Shown piece by piece: positions 8,735 to 17,113 of a stretch of DNA of 64,000 nt; the first letter of the stretch is position 1; the number at the start of each line of letters is the position of its first letter. A program made the translations under genes and the position numbers. The DNA comes from Pseudosporangium ferrugineum. Its GTDB lineage: Bacteria; Actinomycetota; Actinomycetes; Mycobacteriales; Micromonosporaceae. The DNA lies in contig NZ_PVZG01000002.1 of assembly GCF_003002065.1 (NCBI RefSeq), positions 372,001 through 436,000 on the forward strand. The letters are read 5' to 3'. The notes beneath the pieces are model-generated. The model was not told the DNA's origin. It saw nothing but the letters and a program-made list of their open reading frames with translations, and searched no databases.

Positions 8735-9653
8735 GGAAATGCGGGCGCCGCTTCGACTCGCGGTAGATCCGGCCGACGTATTCGCCGATCATGCCGAGCA
8801 GGACGGCCTGGAAGCCGCCCATCCCGATGACCGCCACGATGATCGTGGTGTAGCCGGGCACGTCCACCCCGGAGACGACGGCGTGGGCGACGACCCAGAG
8901 GGCGTACCCGAGGGCGAAGACGGTCGCGAGCAGGCCGCCGTAGAGGGCCAGCCGCAGGGGTTTGTCGTTGAACGACAGCAGGCCGTCGAACGCGTAGTTG
9001 ATCAGGCGGCCCGCGGTCCAGCTGCTCCGGCCGGTGCGCCGCCGCTCGTTCGGGTACGGCAGCACGACGGTGGAGAAGCCGATCCACGAGAACAGCCCCT
9101 TGGCGAACCGGTTGTACTCGGGCAGCGCCAGGATCGCGTCGACGGCCCGGCGGGACAGCAGCCGGAAGTCCCCGGCCCCGTCGTCCAGCCGCACGTCGAT
9201 CCAGCGGTTGACCGTACGGTAGAAGAGCCGTGCCGTGGTCCGGCGCAGGAACGCCTCGCCGCGCCGGTCCCGGGTGGCCACGACCTGGTCGAAGCCCTGC
9301 CGGTGCAGCTGGAGCATCCGGGGCAGCAGCCGCGGCGGATGCTGCAGGTCCGCGTCCAGGATGACCACCGCGTCACCGGTCGCGCGGCGCAGGCCCGCCA
9401 GCATCGCCGCCTCCTTGCCGAAGTTGCGGCTGAACGACGTGTAGCGCACCGACGGGTCCTCGGCGGCCAGCTTCCGCAGCACCTCCAGCGTCCCGTCGGT
9501 GCTGCCGTCGTCGACGAAGACGAACTCCACCGGCACGCCCGGGACGGCCTCCCGCAGCGCCTCGTGCAGCGGCACGAGGGAGTTCTCCTCGTTGAAGCAG
9601 GGCACCACGATCGACAGCGGCGCGGGGTCAGGAGAGCCGGTAGACGAGGGCAT
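8679..9653 (-). CDS. Family 2 glycosyltransferase with two C-terminal membrane helices (DPM1/ArnC-like)
   Basis: A 324-residue membrane-tethered GT2 enzyme. The GT-A core has LSIVVPCFNEENSL at the N-terminus, VDDGSTDGTLE, and the DXD-like motif VILDADLQHPP. After about residue 220 two membrane helices follow, as in GtrB/ArnC-type enzymes that put a sugar on polyprenyl phosphate. GGGAGGAGG lies 6 nt upstream of the ATG, which is inside the 3' end of the preceding membrane-protein gene (26-nt overlap). The pair probably makes and uses a lipid-linked sugar. The sugar is unknown. The 3' end runs 56 nt into the convergent TetR gene. Confidence 0.9.
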   Translation of the reverse strand: MPSSTGSPDPAPLSIVVPCFNEENSLVPLHEALREAVPGVPVEFVFVDDGSTDGTLEVLRKLAAEDPSVRYTSFSRNFGKEAAMLAGLRRATGDAVVILDADLQHPPRLLPRMLQLHRQGFDQVVATRDRRGEAFLRRTTARLFYRTVNRWIDVRLDDGAGDFRLLSRRAVDAILALPEYNRFAKGLFSWIGFSTVVLPYPNERRRTGRSSWTAGRLINYAFDGLLSFNDKPLRLALYGGLLATVFALGYALWVVAHAVVSGVDVPGYTTIIVAVIGMGGFQAVLLGMIGEYVGRIYRESKRRPHFLIGETDEDAARVPAQRRG

Positions 9654-11271
9654 CGCCGACCTCCTCCCGGGTGATGCCGAGCCCGTCCGCCGGCCGGTCC
9701 GGCACGCCCTCCCACGGCGTCCCGCCCAGCTCGTCCGGGAGCACCACGACCGATCTGATCCCGTACGCCCGCAGCAGCGCGACGCTGGCCGGATCGGGGA
9801 ACGACTCGGCGCCCCGGCGGATCTCCTCCTGGCCGGCGGGGACGAACGAGGCGAGCCCGTTGACGACCCGCGGGAACCCGTCGGTGCTCCACAGCGCGAT
9901 GTGCAGCTCACCGAGCCCGTCGCTGGGCAGCACCAGCATCGGCTCCGGCGCGGCCCGCATCGCGGCGGGCGCGTCCGGTACCCGCGGGTGCGGCGTCCGG
10001 TTGACGCCCTCGGCCAGCACCAGCACCAGCGGGATCGCGATCAGGGCGCGCCACCGGCCGACCGGCCTGGAGAGCAGCCCGGCGGCGAGCACGGCGAGGA
10101 AGAGGCTGATCCAGATCATCAGCCGGCCGGGCGTGCGCAGCGCCTCCCACCCGGGCAGGATCTTCGACAGGGTGAGGTAGCCGGGCTCGCCGTCCGCGCC
10201 GAGGTTGCTGCCCAGGCCGAGCGCGGCGCTGGTCAGCAGGCCGGCGCCGAGCAGCACCCGGTGCCGCACCGGGAACACCGACCAGAACAGCCCCAGCACG
10301 CCGAGGACCATGAGCGCCGCCCCGGTCATCAGGGCCATCTCCGGGGGCCACGACAGTTTGTCGCGCGCCGCGGTGAAGTGCTCGCCCCACAGCCACGAGT
10401 CCGCCGGCGGGACGAAGTAGCCGCGCAACGGCGGCGAGTACATGCGTGTCCACTCCAGGTCCCGCCGGGCCTGCGGGTTCAGCTCCACGACACGCAGGAA
10501 GAGCCGGCCCAGCGACGCGCAGGTCAGCGCGAAGATCACCGCGCCGGCCAGGTCCGCGATCAGCAGCCGCCGGTCCGGGCCGCGGCGCCGGCCACGCCAG
10601 AGGAACCAGGCGTACGCCGCGCAGCCGGCCAGCAGCACGTAGACCAGCGGCAGGCCGATGCCGAAGCCGAGGCTGATCTGCCAGGCGGCGACGAGCCAGC
10701 CGCCGAACGCCCACCACGGGCTGTGCCGGTCGGGCCGGTGGCCGTGGCGCAGGGACCAGCCGTGCCCGCGCGCCAGCATCGCCAGGCACAGCGCGATCCC
10801 GCCGGTCGAGAGCACGTTCAGGTGGCCGCTGTGGGCGAGCCGCCAGGGCGCGTACGCCCACGCGACCGCGGCCACCGTGGCCGCCGCCGGACGGGCGCCG
10901 AGCTGGCGGACCAGGACGTACGCCCCGAACGCCGCCAGCGCGTGGGCCGCGACGTAGAGCAGGTTGTAGCGCAGGACGGCCGCCTGCGGGCCGTGGCCGA
11001 ACCATCCGGCCGGCGCGTAGCCGAGCAGGGTGTCGCTGTACGCGAGCGTGTACGGCGCGGGGTAGAACGTGTTCGAGTCGATCCAGTTCAGCGGGTCGGT
11101 CAGCAGCGCGTGCCCGGCCCACGCCACCTGCCACGCCTGGAGCGTGGGGTCGCCCAGGTCACCCGGGATCGTCGTCCACGGATGGCGCAGGGTGGGCCAG
11201 GTCAGCGCGATCGCCAGCAGTGCCGCCCCGGCTCCCGCGGCGGTCACTTCCAGGCGTACCCGTCTCGGCAT
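9628..11271 (-). CDS. Polytopic membrane protein, GT-C glycosyltransferase-like
   Basis: A 547-residue integral membrane protein with about ten to twelve hydrophobic helices, a first extracytoplasmic loop with GDLGDPTLQAWQVAW, and a soluble C-terminal part of about 100 residues. Acidic residues in the first loop and the overall layout resemble GT-C enzymes that use polyprenyl-phosphate sugars, and the overlapping GT2 gene downstream fits that. AGGAGG lies 7 nt before the chosen ATG. No family name can be given with certainty. Substrate and acceptor are unknown; a role in cell-surface glycan or protein modification is inferred. Confidence 0.75.
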   Translation of the reverse strand: MPRRVRLEVTAAGAGAALLAIALTWPTLRHPWTTIPGDLGDPTLQAWQVAWAGHALLTDPLNWIDSNTFYPAPYTLAYSDTLLGYAPAGWFGHGPQAAVLRYNLLYVAAHALAAFGAYVLVRQLGARPAAATVAAVAWAYAPWRLAHSGHLNVLSTGGIALCLAMLARGHGWSLRHGHRPDRHSPWWAFGGWLVAAWQISLGFGIGLPLVYVLLAGCAAYAWFLWRGRRRGPDRRLLIADLAGAVIFALTCASLGRLFLRVVELNPQARRDLEWTRMYSPPLRGYFVPPADSWLWGEHFTAARDKLSWPPEMALMTGAALMVLGVLGLFWSVFPVRHRVLLGAGLLTSAALGLGSNLGADGEPGYLTLSKILPGWEALRTPGRLMIWISLFLAVLAAGLLSRPVGRWRALIAIPLVLVLAEGVNRTPHPRVPDAPAAMRAAPEPMLVLPSDGLGELHIALWSTDGFPRVVNGLASFVPAGQEEIRRGAESFPDPASVALLRAYGIRSVVVLPDELGGTPWEGVPDRPADGLGITREEVGDALVYRLS

Positions 11272-11330
11272 GTGCGAACCTCCTCGGTCGGACGCCAAGG
11301 ACGAGTGGTGATCGCTCCGCTATGGCAGCA

Positions 11331-11344
11331 GTGATCTAGATCAC
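11331..11344. promoter_or_regulatory. Crp-like 14-bp perfect palindrome upstream of the sigma gene
   Basis: GTGATCTAGATCAC is perfectly symmetric and fits the core GTGA-N6-TCAC recognised by Crp/GlxR-type regulators. It lies 52 bp before the sigma factor start and 60 bp before the divergent membrane-protein start, so it could affect either promoter. Binding is inferred. Confidence 0.5.
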
Positions 11345-11396
11345 GATCGGCATAGCCGGGCGGGGCCGCTTCCGTCTTGGGGGACGAGGAGGGCGA

Positions 11397-11915
11397 GTGG
11401 ACAGCGCGGCGGAGCAGCATTTCCGGGAGTTCGTGGCGACCCGGACGCCGGCGCTGATGCGCACCGCCTACCTGCTCACCGGCAACCAGCACGACGCGGA
11501 GGATCTGCTGCAGGGCGCGCTCACCGGGCTGGCCATGCGGCTGCGGTCGATCGACGTCCTCGACCTGGAGGCGTACGTCCGCCGCGCCATGTACCACCGC
11601 CAGGTGGACCGCTGGCGGGTCCGCCTGGGCCGCCGGGAGACGCCGACCGACCCGCGGGCGGTGCAGCTGGACGCCGTGGTCGGGGACAGTAGCGGGCGCA
11701 TCGCCACCAAGCTCCTGGTCCAGGACGGCCTGCGGCGGCTGACCGCGAAGCAGCGTGCCGTCGTGGTGCTGCGCTACTACGAGGACCTGCCTGAGGCGGA
11801 GATCGCCGCGCAGCTCGGCTGGTCGGTCGGCACCGTCCGCAGCACCATCCACCGATCCATGGCCAAACTGAGGTCCCTCGTCCCGGACCTCGCGGCGCTC
11901 AGGGAGGAGATGTAA
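11397..11915 (+). CDS. SigE-family ECF RNA polymerase sigma factor
   Basis: A 172-residue sigma factor of the actinobacterial SigE subfamily. Region 2 is visible in the first 80 residues (REFVATRTPALMRTAYLLTG, HDAEDLLQGAL), and region 4 near 115-165 has LTAKQRAVVVLRYYEDLPEAEIAAQLG and VGTVRSTIHRSMAKLR. No C-terminal extension is present. AGGAGG precedes the GTG start by 4 nt. Its stop overlaps the start of a small membrane protein (TAATG), which suggests a cognate regulator. A Crp-like palindrome lies upstream. Confidence 0.93.
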   Translation: MDSAAEQHFREFVATRTPALMRTAYLLTGNQHDAEDLLQGALTGLAMRLRSIDVLDLEAYVRRAMYHRQVDRWRVRLGRRETPTDPRAVQLDAVVGDSSGRIATKLLVQDGLRRLTAKQRAVVVLRYYEDLPEAEIAAQLGWSVGTVRSTIHRSMAKLRSLVPDLAALREEM

Positions 11916-12271
11916 TGGACCAGGACATGCTCCGTTCGGTCCTGCGCGACATCTCGGCCGACGCGGTGCCGACCCCGCTCGCGGACCGCGCCCTGCGCGG
12001 TGCCTCCCGCCGCCGCCGTACCCGGGCCGCGGCCGGGGTCGCCGTGGCGGCCGTCCTCCTGGCCGTGCTGCCGTTCCTGCTGCCCGCCGGCAACCGGACG
12101 CCGCAACATCCGGGCCCGCCCGCGGCCGGCACACCCTCGGCCCCGGCCACGCCCGCGCCGTCCGCCACCCCGGACGTCTCCCGCTCGGCCACCGCCGAGG
12201 TCAGCCCGCCGGGCAGCTCGATACCGGTCTCCCCGCCGGCCACCTCCTCCAGCACCCCGCCGCCCGGGTAG
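11915..12271 (+). CDS. Small single-pass membrane protein coupled to the sigma factor
   Basis: A 118-residue protein translated from an ATG that overlaps the sigma gene stop codon. Residues 1-37 are cytoplasmic and end in a basic stretch (RRRRTR), residues 38-57 form one membrane helix, and the rest is an extracytoplasmic Pro/Ser/Thr/Ala-rich tail of low complexity. The position is that of an anti-sigma factor in many SigE operons, but no zinc-binding anti-sigma motif (H-x3-C-x2-C) is present. An anti-sigma role by the short N-terminal segment is possible but unproven. Confidence 0.72.
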   Translation: MDQDMLRSVLRDISADAVPTPLADRALRGASRRRRTRAAAGVAVAAVLLAVLPFLLPAGNRTPQHPGPPAAGTPSAPATPAPSATPDVSRSATAEVSPPGSSIPVSPPATSSSTPPPG

Positions 12272-12283
12272 CCGGCCCGGCCC

Positions 12284-13003
12284 TCACGGGTGACGCAGGT
12301 GGGTGCCCGCGGCCTCGCGGAAGCCCGCGACGAGCGGGTTGTCGTCGCCGCGTCGGGTGGCGACCACCACGTGGCAGGGCTCGATGCCCTCGACCGCGAC
12401 GGTGGCGAGGTCGTCCCGGCCGGTCAGGCGGCGGTCGCGGGCCGGGAGCAGGGCCACCGCCCGGCCGTCGGCCACCGCGTCGAGCTTGTCCTCGACCGCG
12501 TCCGCGACCAGCGGCGCCACGGGGGCCGGGCGGTGCCGCGTGCCGGGCTCGAGGCGCCAGAAGCCGATCCACGGTGCGGGGGCGCCGGCGCACGCCACCA
12601 TCGGTTCGGCGGCGAAGTCGCCGGGGGTCACGGTCTCCTTGCCCGCCAGGCGGTGAAAGGCCGGCAGGACCAGCACCCGGGGCTCCTCGTAGAGGACGGT
12701 GACGTCGAGGTTGCCGGCGGGCACCGGCAGCGGCGTCCGGGCGACCAGCGCGTCGACCCGGCCGTCGGGCAGCGCGCGGGTGTCCTGCCAGCCGAGGTGG
12801 CGGGTGCGGACGTGGGCGTCCGGGTGGCGCCGACGCAGGTCGCGGACCGCCCGGGTGATGACCAGGTCCTCGGCGTAGCCGATGGTGACGGAGCCCGGCG
12901 GGGCGGCGTCGCGGGCCGCGCGGACGGCCAGGCCGGCGTGGTGCAGCAGGGTCTGGGCGCGGGGCAGGAAGGCCTCGCCGGCGGCGGTCAGCCTGCTGCC
13001 CCG
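12284..13003 (-). pseudogene. LysR-family regulator lacking its DNA-binding N-terminus
   Basis: The reading frame matches a LysR regulator from the end of the HTH domain (SRLTAAGEAFLPRAQTLL) through the co-inducer domain (GSVTIGYAEDLVITRAVRDL, then VTVLYEEPRVLVLPAFHRLAG, ending REAAGTHLRHP). The first 55 or so residues, including the whole helix-turn-helix, are missing, and sequence beyond about 13003 belongs to a divergent SDR gene that also lacks its start. There is no plausible start codon or ribosome-binding site for the remnant. The product could not bind DNA. It was probably the divergent regulator of the neighbouring SDR gene. Confidence 0.85.
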
Positions 13004-13771
13004 GGTGCCGCCTTCGCCACGGCCCTGGCCGCGCGCGGCTCGGACCTCGTGCTGGTCGCCCGGCGCGCCGGGCGGTTGGCGGCGACGGCGGAGCAGTTGC
13101 GCCGGACGTACGGGATCCGGGCCGAGGCCGTCCCCTGCGACCTCGCCGGACCCGACGCCGGCGACGACCTCCGCAAGGCCGTCGCCGATCGGGGCATGAC
13201 CGTCACGGGCCTGATCAACAACGCCGGGTTCGGCACCTTCGGCCGGTTCGCCGAGGCCGATCCCGGGCGCCTGGCCGCCGAGATCGCCGTCGACGTCGCC
13301 GCGCCGGTGCGGCTCACCGCGGCGTTCCTGCCGCGGATGCTGAGCGCCGGCACCGGGTTCGTCATCAACGTCGCCGGCGCCTCGGCCTACTTCCCGTCGC
13401 CGAGGATGGCGGTCTACAGCGCCGCGAAGGCGTTCGTGCTGAGCTTCAGCGAGTCGCTGTGGACGGAGCTGCGGGGGACCGGCGTCGCCGCCTTCGCCGT
13501 GTGTCCCGGCGCCACCGCCACGGACTTCACGACCGGCATGGGTACGGGCGCGGACGTGCTCGCCGCCGGCGCCGTACGCGAACCCGCGCAGGTCGTCGCC
13601 ACGGCGCTGGCCCATCTCGAGCGCCGCGATCCCGGTCCGGTCGTCGTCGACGGGTTCTCGAACCGGCTGGGCGTGCTGACGACGAGGCTGGTGAGCCGGC
13701 GTGCCGCCGCCGCGATGATGGACCGCATCTCCGGCCCCGGCCGCCGTGCCCGCAACGCCGCGGACGCGTGA
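13004..13771 (+). pseudogene. Short-chain dehydrogenase lacking its 5' end
   Basis: The frame matches a classical SDR from just after the glycine-rich NAD(P) loop: GAAFATALAARGSDLVLVAR, then the NNAGFGTFG motif, the catalytic serine region FVINVAGASAYFPSP, Tyr-x3-Lys in YSAAKAFVLSFSESL, and CPGATATDFT. About 10-18 residues, including start codon and most of the TGxxxGIG nucleotide loop, are absent. The break is at the same point where the antisense LysR remnant begins. Without the loop and a translation start the gene is not expected to work. The rest is intact and has normal codon use, so the loss is recent or an assembly fault. Confidence 0.85.
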
Positions 13772-13775
13772 GGCG

Positions 13776-15176
13776 CTACGACGCCGACGACGCCCGGGCC
13801 GGGCCCCCGCACCAGTGGGCGAGGGCGGCGCGCAGTCCCTCGGTGTCGGACGCGGCGCCCGACCACGCCGTGTACGCGTCCGGGCGTACCAGGGTGATCC
13901 GGTCGGCGGCCGGCGCCGCGCCGGTGAGGGTGACCCGCTCGGACCACGCCCCGATGTCGAGGTGCGGCGTGCCGAGCAGGAGGAACCGGCCGTCCCGCAG
14001 CGCCTGGTAGACGCGGCGCCCGTCGGGCAGCGGGCTGTCGGGCACCCGGTCCGCGCCGTCGCCGTAGCTGATGCCGACCCCGGACACCATGAGCGCGCCC
14101 TTGCGGCGGACCGCCGGCACGCTGAGCGCGAGCCGGGTCACGGCCATGCGCAGTGCCCGTTGCGGCGCCGAGCGGGCGATGCCGGAGCGGACCAGGGCGC
14201 CCGAGGCCCGCAGCGCCGCCTTGCCGATCGGGTGCCGCTCCGCCTCGTACGTGTCCAGCAGCCCGTCGTGGCCCCGCACCGCGGAGGCGAGCTTCCAGCC
14301 GAGATTCGCCGCGTCCTGGATGCCGGTGTTCATGCCCTGCCCGCCGGCCGGCGAGTGGCAGTGCGCGGCGTCGCCGGCCAGGAAGACCCGGCCGACCCGG
14401 TAGCGCGGCGCCTGGCGCTCGTCGGAGTGGAAGCGGGACATCCAGCGCGGGTCGTGCATGCCGTAGTCGGTGCCGCACGCCCGGCGGACCGTGTCGCGCA
14501 CCTCGTCGAACTCGACCGGCTCGGAGGTGGGCCGCTCGTTGCTGTTCCAGCTGAAGATCCGGTACCAGCCGTCGCCGAACGGCGCGATGAACGCCATGGC
14601 GCCGACGCTGGAGTTGACCGTGAGCGTCTCCGCGGGTTCCTGGGCGAGCCGCACGTCGGCCAGCATGATCGAGCGCAGCACGGCCTTGCCGGGGAAGGGC
14701 AGGCCGAGCGAGCCGCGGACCGCGCTGCGCACGCCGTCGCAGCCGACCAGGTAGCGGGCCCGCAGCGTACGGCCGTCCTCCAGGGTCGCCGTGACACCGT
14801 CGGCATCCTGCGCCACCGACGCCACGGCGGCGCCGGGGGTCACCTCGACGCCGCGGCCGGCCAGCACCCGCTCGGTCTCGTACTGCGGGGTGACCAGGAC
14901 GAAGGGGAACCGGCTCGGTACGCCGGTCAGCAGCACCTCGGCCACCCCGAACAGCCGGATGCCGGGCACCTGCCGCCCGGTCGCGACCAGTTCGTCGGCG
15001 ACGCCGCGCGCGTCGAGCTGCTCCAGCGTCCGGGCGTGCACGGCGAACGCGCGGGTGGTGTTGGGCTCGGCCGAGCGCCGCTCCAGCACCAGGTGGGGGA
15101 CGCCGGCGCGGGCCAGGTCGCCGGCCAGGGTGAGCCCGGTGGGCCCCGCGCCGACGATCAGCACATCGGTATCCAT
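13776..15176 (-). CDS. FAD-dependent aromatic monooxygenase (PheA/TetX type)
   Basis: A 466-residue flavoprotein hydroxylase. It has the N-terminal FAD fold VLIVGAGPTGLTLAGDLAR, the second FAD/NADPH motif LVGCDGVRSAVRG near residue 145, and the GD motif VFLAGDAAHCHSPAGGQGMN near 270. The family uses NADPH and O2 to hydroxylate phenolic or polyketide compounds, including antibiotics; the substrate here is unknown. GGAGG lies 8 nt before the ATG. It is divergent from a TetR gene and is probably its target. Unlike the neighbouring SDR, it is complete. Confidence 0.92.
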   Translation of the reverse strand: MDTDVLIVGAGPTGLTLAGDLARAGVPHLVLERRSAEPNTTRAFAVHARTLEQLDARGVADELVATGRQVPGIRLFGVAEVLLTGVPSRFPFVLVTPQYETERVLAGRGVEVTPGAAVASVAQDADGVTATLEDGRTLRARYLVGCDGVRSAVRGSLGLPFPGKAVLRSIMLADVRLAQEPAETLTVNSSVGAMAFIAPFGDGWYRIFSWNSNERPTSEPVEFDEVRDTVRRACGTDYGMHDPRWMSRFHSDERQAPRYRVGRVFLAGDAAHCHSPAGGQGMNTGIQDAANLGWKLASAVRGHDGLLDTYEAERHPIGKAALRASGALVRSGIARSAPQRALRMAVTRLALSVPAVRRKGALMVSGVGISYGDGADRVPDSPLPDGRRVYQALRDGRFLLLGTPHLDIGAWSERVTLTGAAPAADRITLVRPDAYTAWSGAASDTEGLRAALAHWCGGPARASSAS

Positions 15177-15191
15177 CGCTCGATCCTCCAA

Positions 15192-15211
15192 TGCCAACAA
15201 ATGTTTGCCAA
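15192..15211. promoter_or_regulatory. Putative TetR operator between monooxygenase and TetR genes
   Basis: TGCCAA occurs at 15192-15197 and 15206-15211 as a 14-bp-spaced direct repeat, and AACAAATGTT at its centre forms a near-palindrome with AACA/TGTT arms. The A/T-rich block stands out from its GC-rich surroundings and lies in the divergent promoter gap. Confidence 0.45.
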
Positions 15212-15264
15212 TACTCGTTGACCCGGGGCAGCGCGTCAACACCTGTGGGCCTACACTCGTGGGC

Positions 15265-15840
15265 ATGACCGTGGAACACGACGTGCCGCCCCGCCGCTCC
15301 GATCGCACCCGGGCGGCGATCCTGGCCGCGGCGCGCGAACGGTTCGCCGCCGACGGATACGCCAAGGCCACGATCCGGGCGATCGCCGCCCAGGCCGGCA
15401 TCGACCCGTCGATGGTGATGCGCTACTACGGCTCCAAGGAGAAGCTGCTGGCCGCCGCGGCCGAGTTCGGCCTGGAGATGCCGGACGTGTCGCAGCTGTC
15501 GACCAGCGCCCGCAGCGCCGCGCTCGTCCAGCACCTCATCGACCTCTGCGAGCGCGACGACACGATGATCGCCCTGCTGCGCCTGGCCGCCACCCAGCAG
15601 GCGGCGGCCGAGCGCGCCCGCACGATCGTCGCGCAGCAGATCGAGCCCGTGGTCGCCACGATCGAGCCCGACCCGGAGCTGGCCACCCGGCGGACCGGCC
15701 TGCTCGCGACCCAGATGATGGGGCTGGCCCTGACCCGCTACGTCCTGCAACTGCCGGCCGTGGTGGCCATGACCGCGGAGGAACTCGTGGCCTGGATCTC
15801 CCCGGTCGTCGAGCACTACCTCACGGGCCGGCCGGAGTAG
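15265..15840 (+). CDS. TetR-family regulator
   Basis: A 191-residue repressor with the HTH at residues 12-60 (TRAAILAAARERFAADGYAK, IRAIAAQAGIDPSMVMRYY, GSKEKLLAA) and a C-terminal domain like the TetR_C subfamilies with a GLALTRYVLQLP segment. It is divergent from the flavin monooxygenase by 88 bp, so autoregulation and control of that enzyme are likely. The ligand is unknown. Its 3' end faces the amidohydrolase gene 10 bp away. Confidence 0.92.
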   Translation: MTVEHDVPPRRSDRTRAAILAAARERFAADGYAKATIRAIAAQAGIDPSMVMRYYGSKEKLLAAAAEFGLEMPDVSQLSTSARSAALVQHLIDLCERDDTMIALLRLAATQQAAAERARTIVAQQIEPVVATIEPDPELATRRTGLLATQMMGLALTRYVLQLPAVVAMTAEELVAWISPVVEHYLTGRPE

Positions 15841-15850
15841 GCCCGGCGGC

Positions 15851-17113
15851 TCACAGCCGGTACAGGCGGGTGGCGTTGTCCCGCAGCACCATGGTCGCCA
15901 GCCGCTCGACGTCGCCGGCGCCGATCACCCGGTCGTCCCGCATCGCCGTCAGCGCCATGGCGAGCGCCTCCCGCGCCGTACGGTCCAGCAGCCAGGCCTT
16001 CTCCTCCCAGCCCTGCAGGAAGTTGGACCGGGGCTCGGCGCCGGAGAGGTAGGCGAGCGCGAGGTCGCTGTACGCGTCGGTGCCGTACAGGATCTTCTCC
16101 GGGAACCACTCCAGCGCGTCCCGGATGATGCCGGCGAGGTTGCGCCCGTACAGGTGCACGGTCGCGCAGGAGATGTTGAGGTGGACGTTGTCGTGGGACA
16201 GCGAGGCGACGGCCTGCTTGTCGAACGGCCAGCCGGCGTGCAGCATCAGGAAGCTGGTGCCGGGAGCGGCCACCACGGCGGGTTCCATCAGCAGCGGATC
16301 GCTGCCCTGGTTGCGGAAGTGCCGCCGGGGCCCCTGCCCGGTGTGCATCTGCACCGGCAGGGACAGCTCGGCCGCCTTGCGGGCGATCACCGCGAACAGG
16401 TGGTCCTCGAGGTGCCGGTGCTCCTCGCCGGTGATGCCCCCGGTCATCGCCCGGCGGTACAGCTCGGCCGCGTCCTCCCCGGTGACCTCGGCGAAGTCGA
16501 TGGGGCGGTAGTAGGGCGTGTGGATCTTGAGCGCCACCGCCCCGGTGGCCCCGCGGTCCTCGAGCTCGGGTTCCAGCACCCCGTGCACGTACTCCGCCAG
16601 CGTCGCGGGCGGGCCGTCCAGCCCCGCCCGCTTGCAGGCCGCGTCGATCTGCGGCTGGTACTGACGGGTGAAGGCGTCCTGGCCGACGGCCGGGACCGGC
16701 CACATGAGCCAGTCGGCGAAGGCGATCCACCGGAAGCGGGGCGCGGGCAGGGACGGCTGCGGGCAGTGGTCGACCGCCAGCATCGTCGCGATGTTGATCC
16801 GGTCGAGGACCCAGGCGCCGTAACCGGTTCCCCGCTCCGCCTGCACCCGCTGCTTGGCGGCGAAGAGCTCGACGAGGTGGGCGTCCTCCAGGTCGTCGTG
16901 CTCGTAGCCCCACAGCGCACGCCAGGCGTCGGCGTACTCGGGATTGGTCTGCCGCATCCGCACCGGCCGCGGGTGGTCGTACGGGGAGATCGGGTTTCCG
17001 GGGTCCGGCGGCACCTCCCACTCCGGGGGGACCGGGTGTGCGTGGTCGTCGATGGCGGCGATCCCGCGGACGAGCCGGTGGACGCCGGGATCGATGCCGG
17101 GCCGGCTAGGCAT
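15851..17113 (-). CDS. Amidohydrolase-fold metal-dependent hydrolase
   Basis: A 420-residue TIM-barrel hydrolase. Metal-ligand candidates in order: DDHAHP near residue 24, Lys in VALKIHTPYY, PVQMHTG, FLMLHAGWP and the late aspartate in ILYGTDAYSD. This pattern fits the amidohydrolase 2 group (decarboxylases and lactonases). No signal peptide. It is the last gene of an SDR-MFS-hydrolase operon; its ATG overlaps the MFS stop by 8 nt (ATGCCTAG). It is complete, while both upstream genes are broken. Its substrate is presumably what the MFS protein carried and the SDR reduced or oxidised; this is inference. Confidence 0.88.
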   Translation of the reverse strand: MPSRPGIDPGVHRLVRGIAAIDDHAHPVPPEWEVPPDPGNPISPYDHPRPVRMRQTNPEYADAWRALWGYEHDDLEDAHLVELFAAKQRVQAERGTGYGAWVLDRINIATMLAVDHCPQPSLPAPRFRWIAFADWLMWPVPAVGQDAFTRQYQPQIDAACKRAGLDGPPATLAEYVHGVLEPELEDRGATGAVALKIHTPYYRPIDFAEVTGEDAAELYRRAMTGGITGEEHRHLEDHLFAVIARKAAELSLPVQMHTGQGPRRHFRNQGSDPLLMEPAVVAAPGTSFLMLHAGWPFDKQAVASLSHDNVHLNISCATVHLYGRNLAGIIRDALEWFPEKILYGTDAYSDLALAYLSGAEPRSNFLQGWEEKAWLLDRTAREALAMALTAMRDDRVIGAGDVERLATMVLRDNATRLYRL

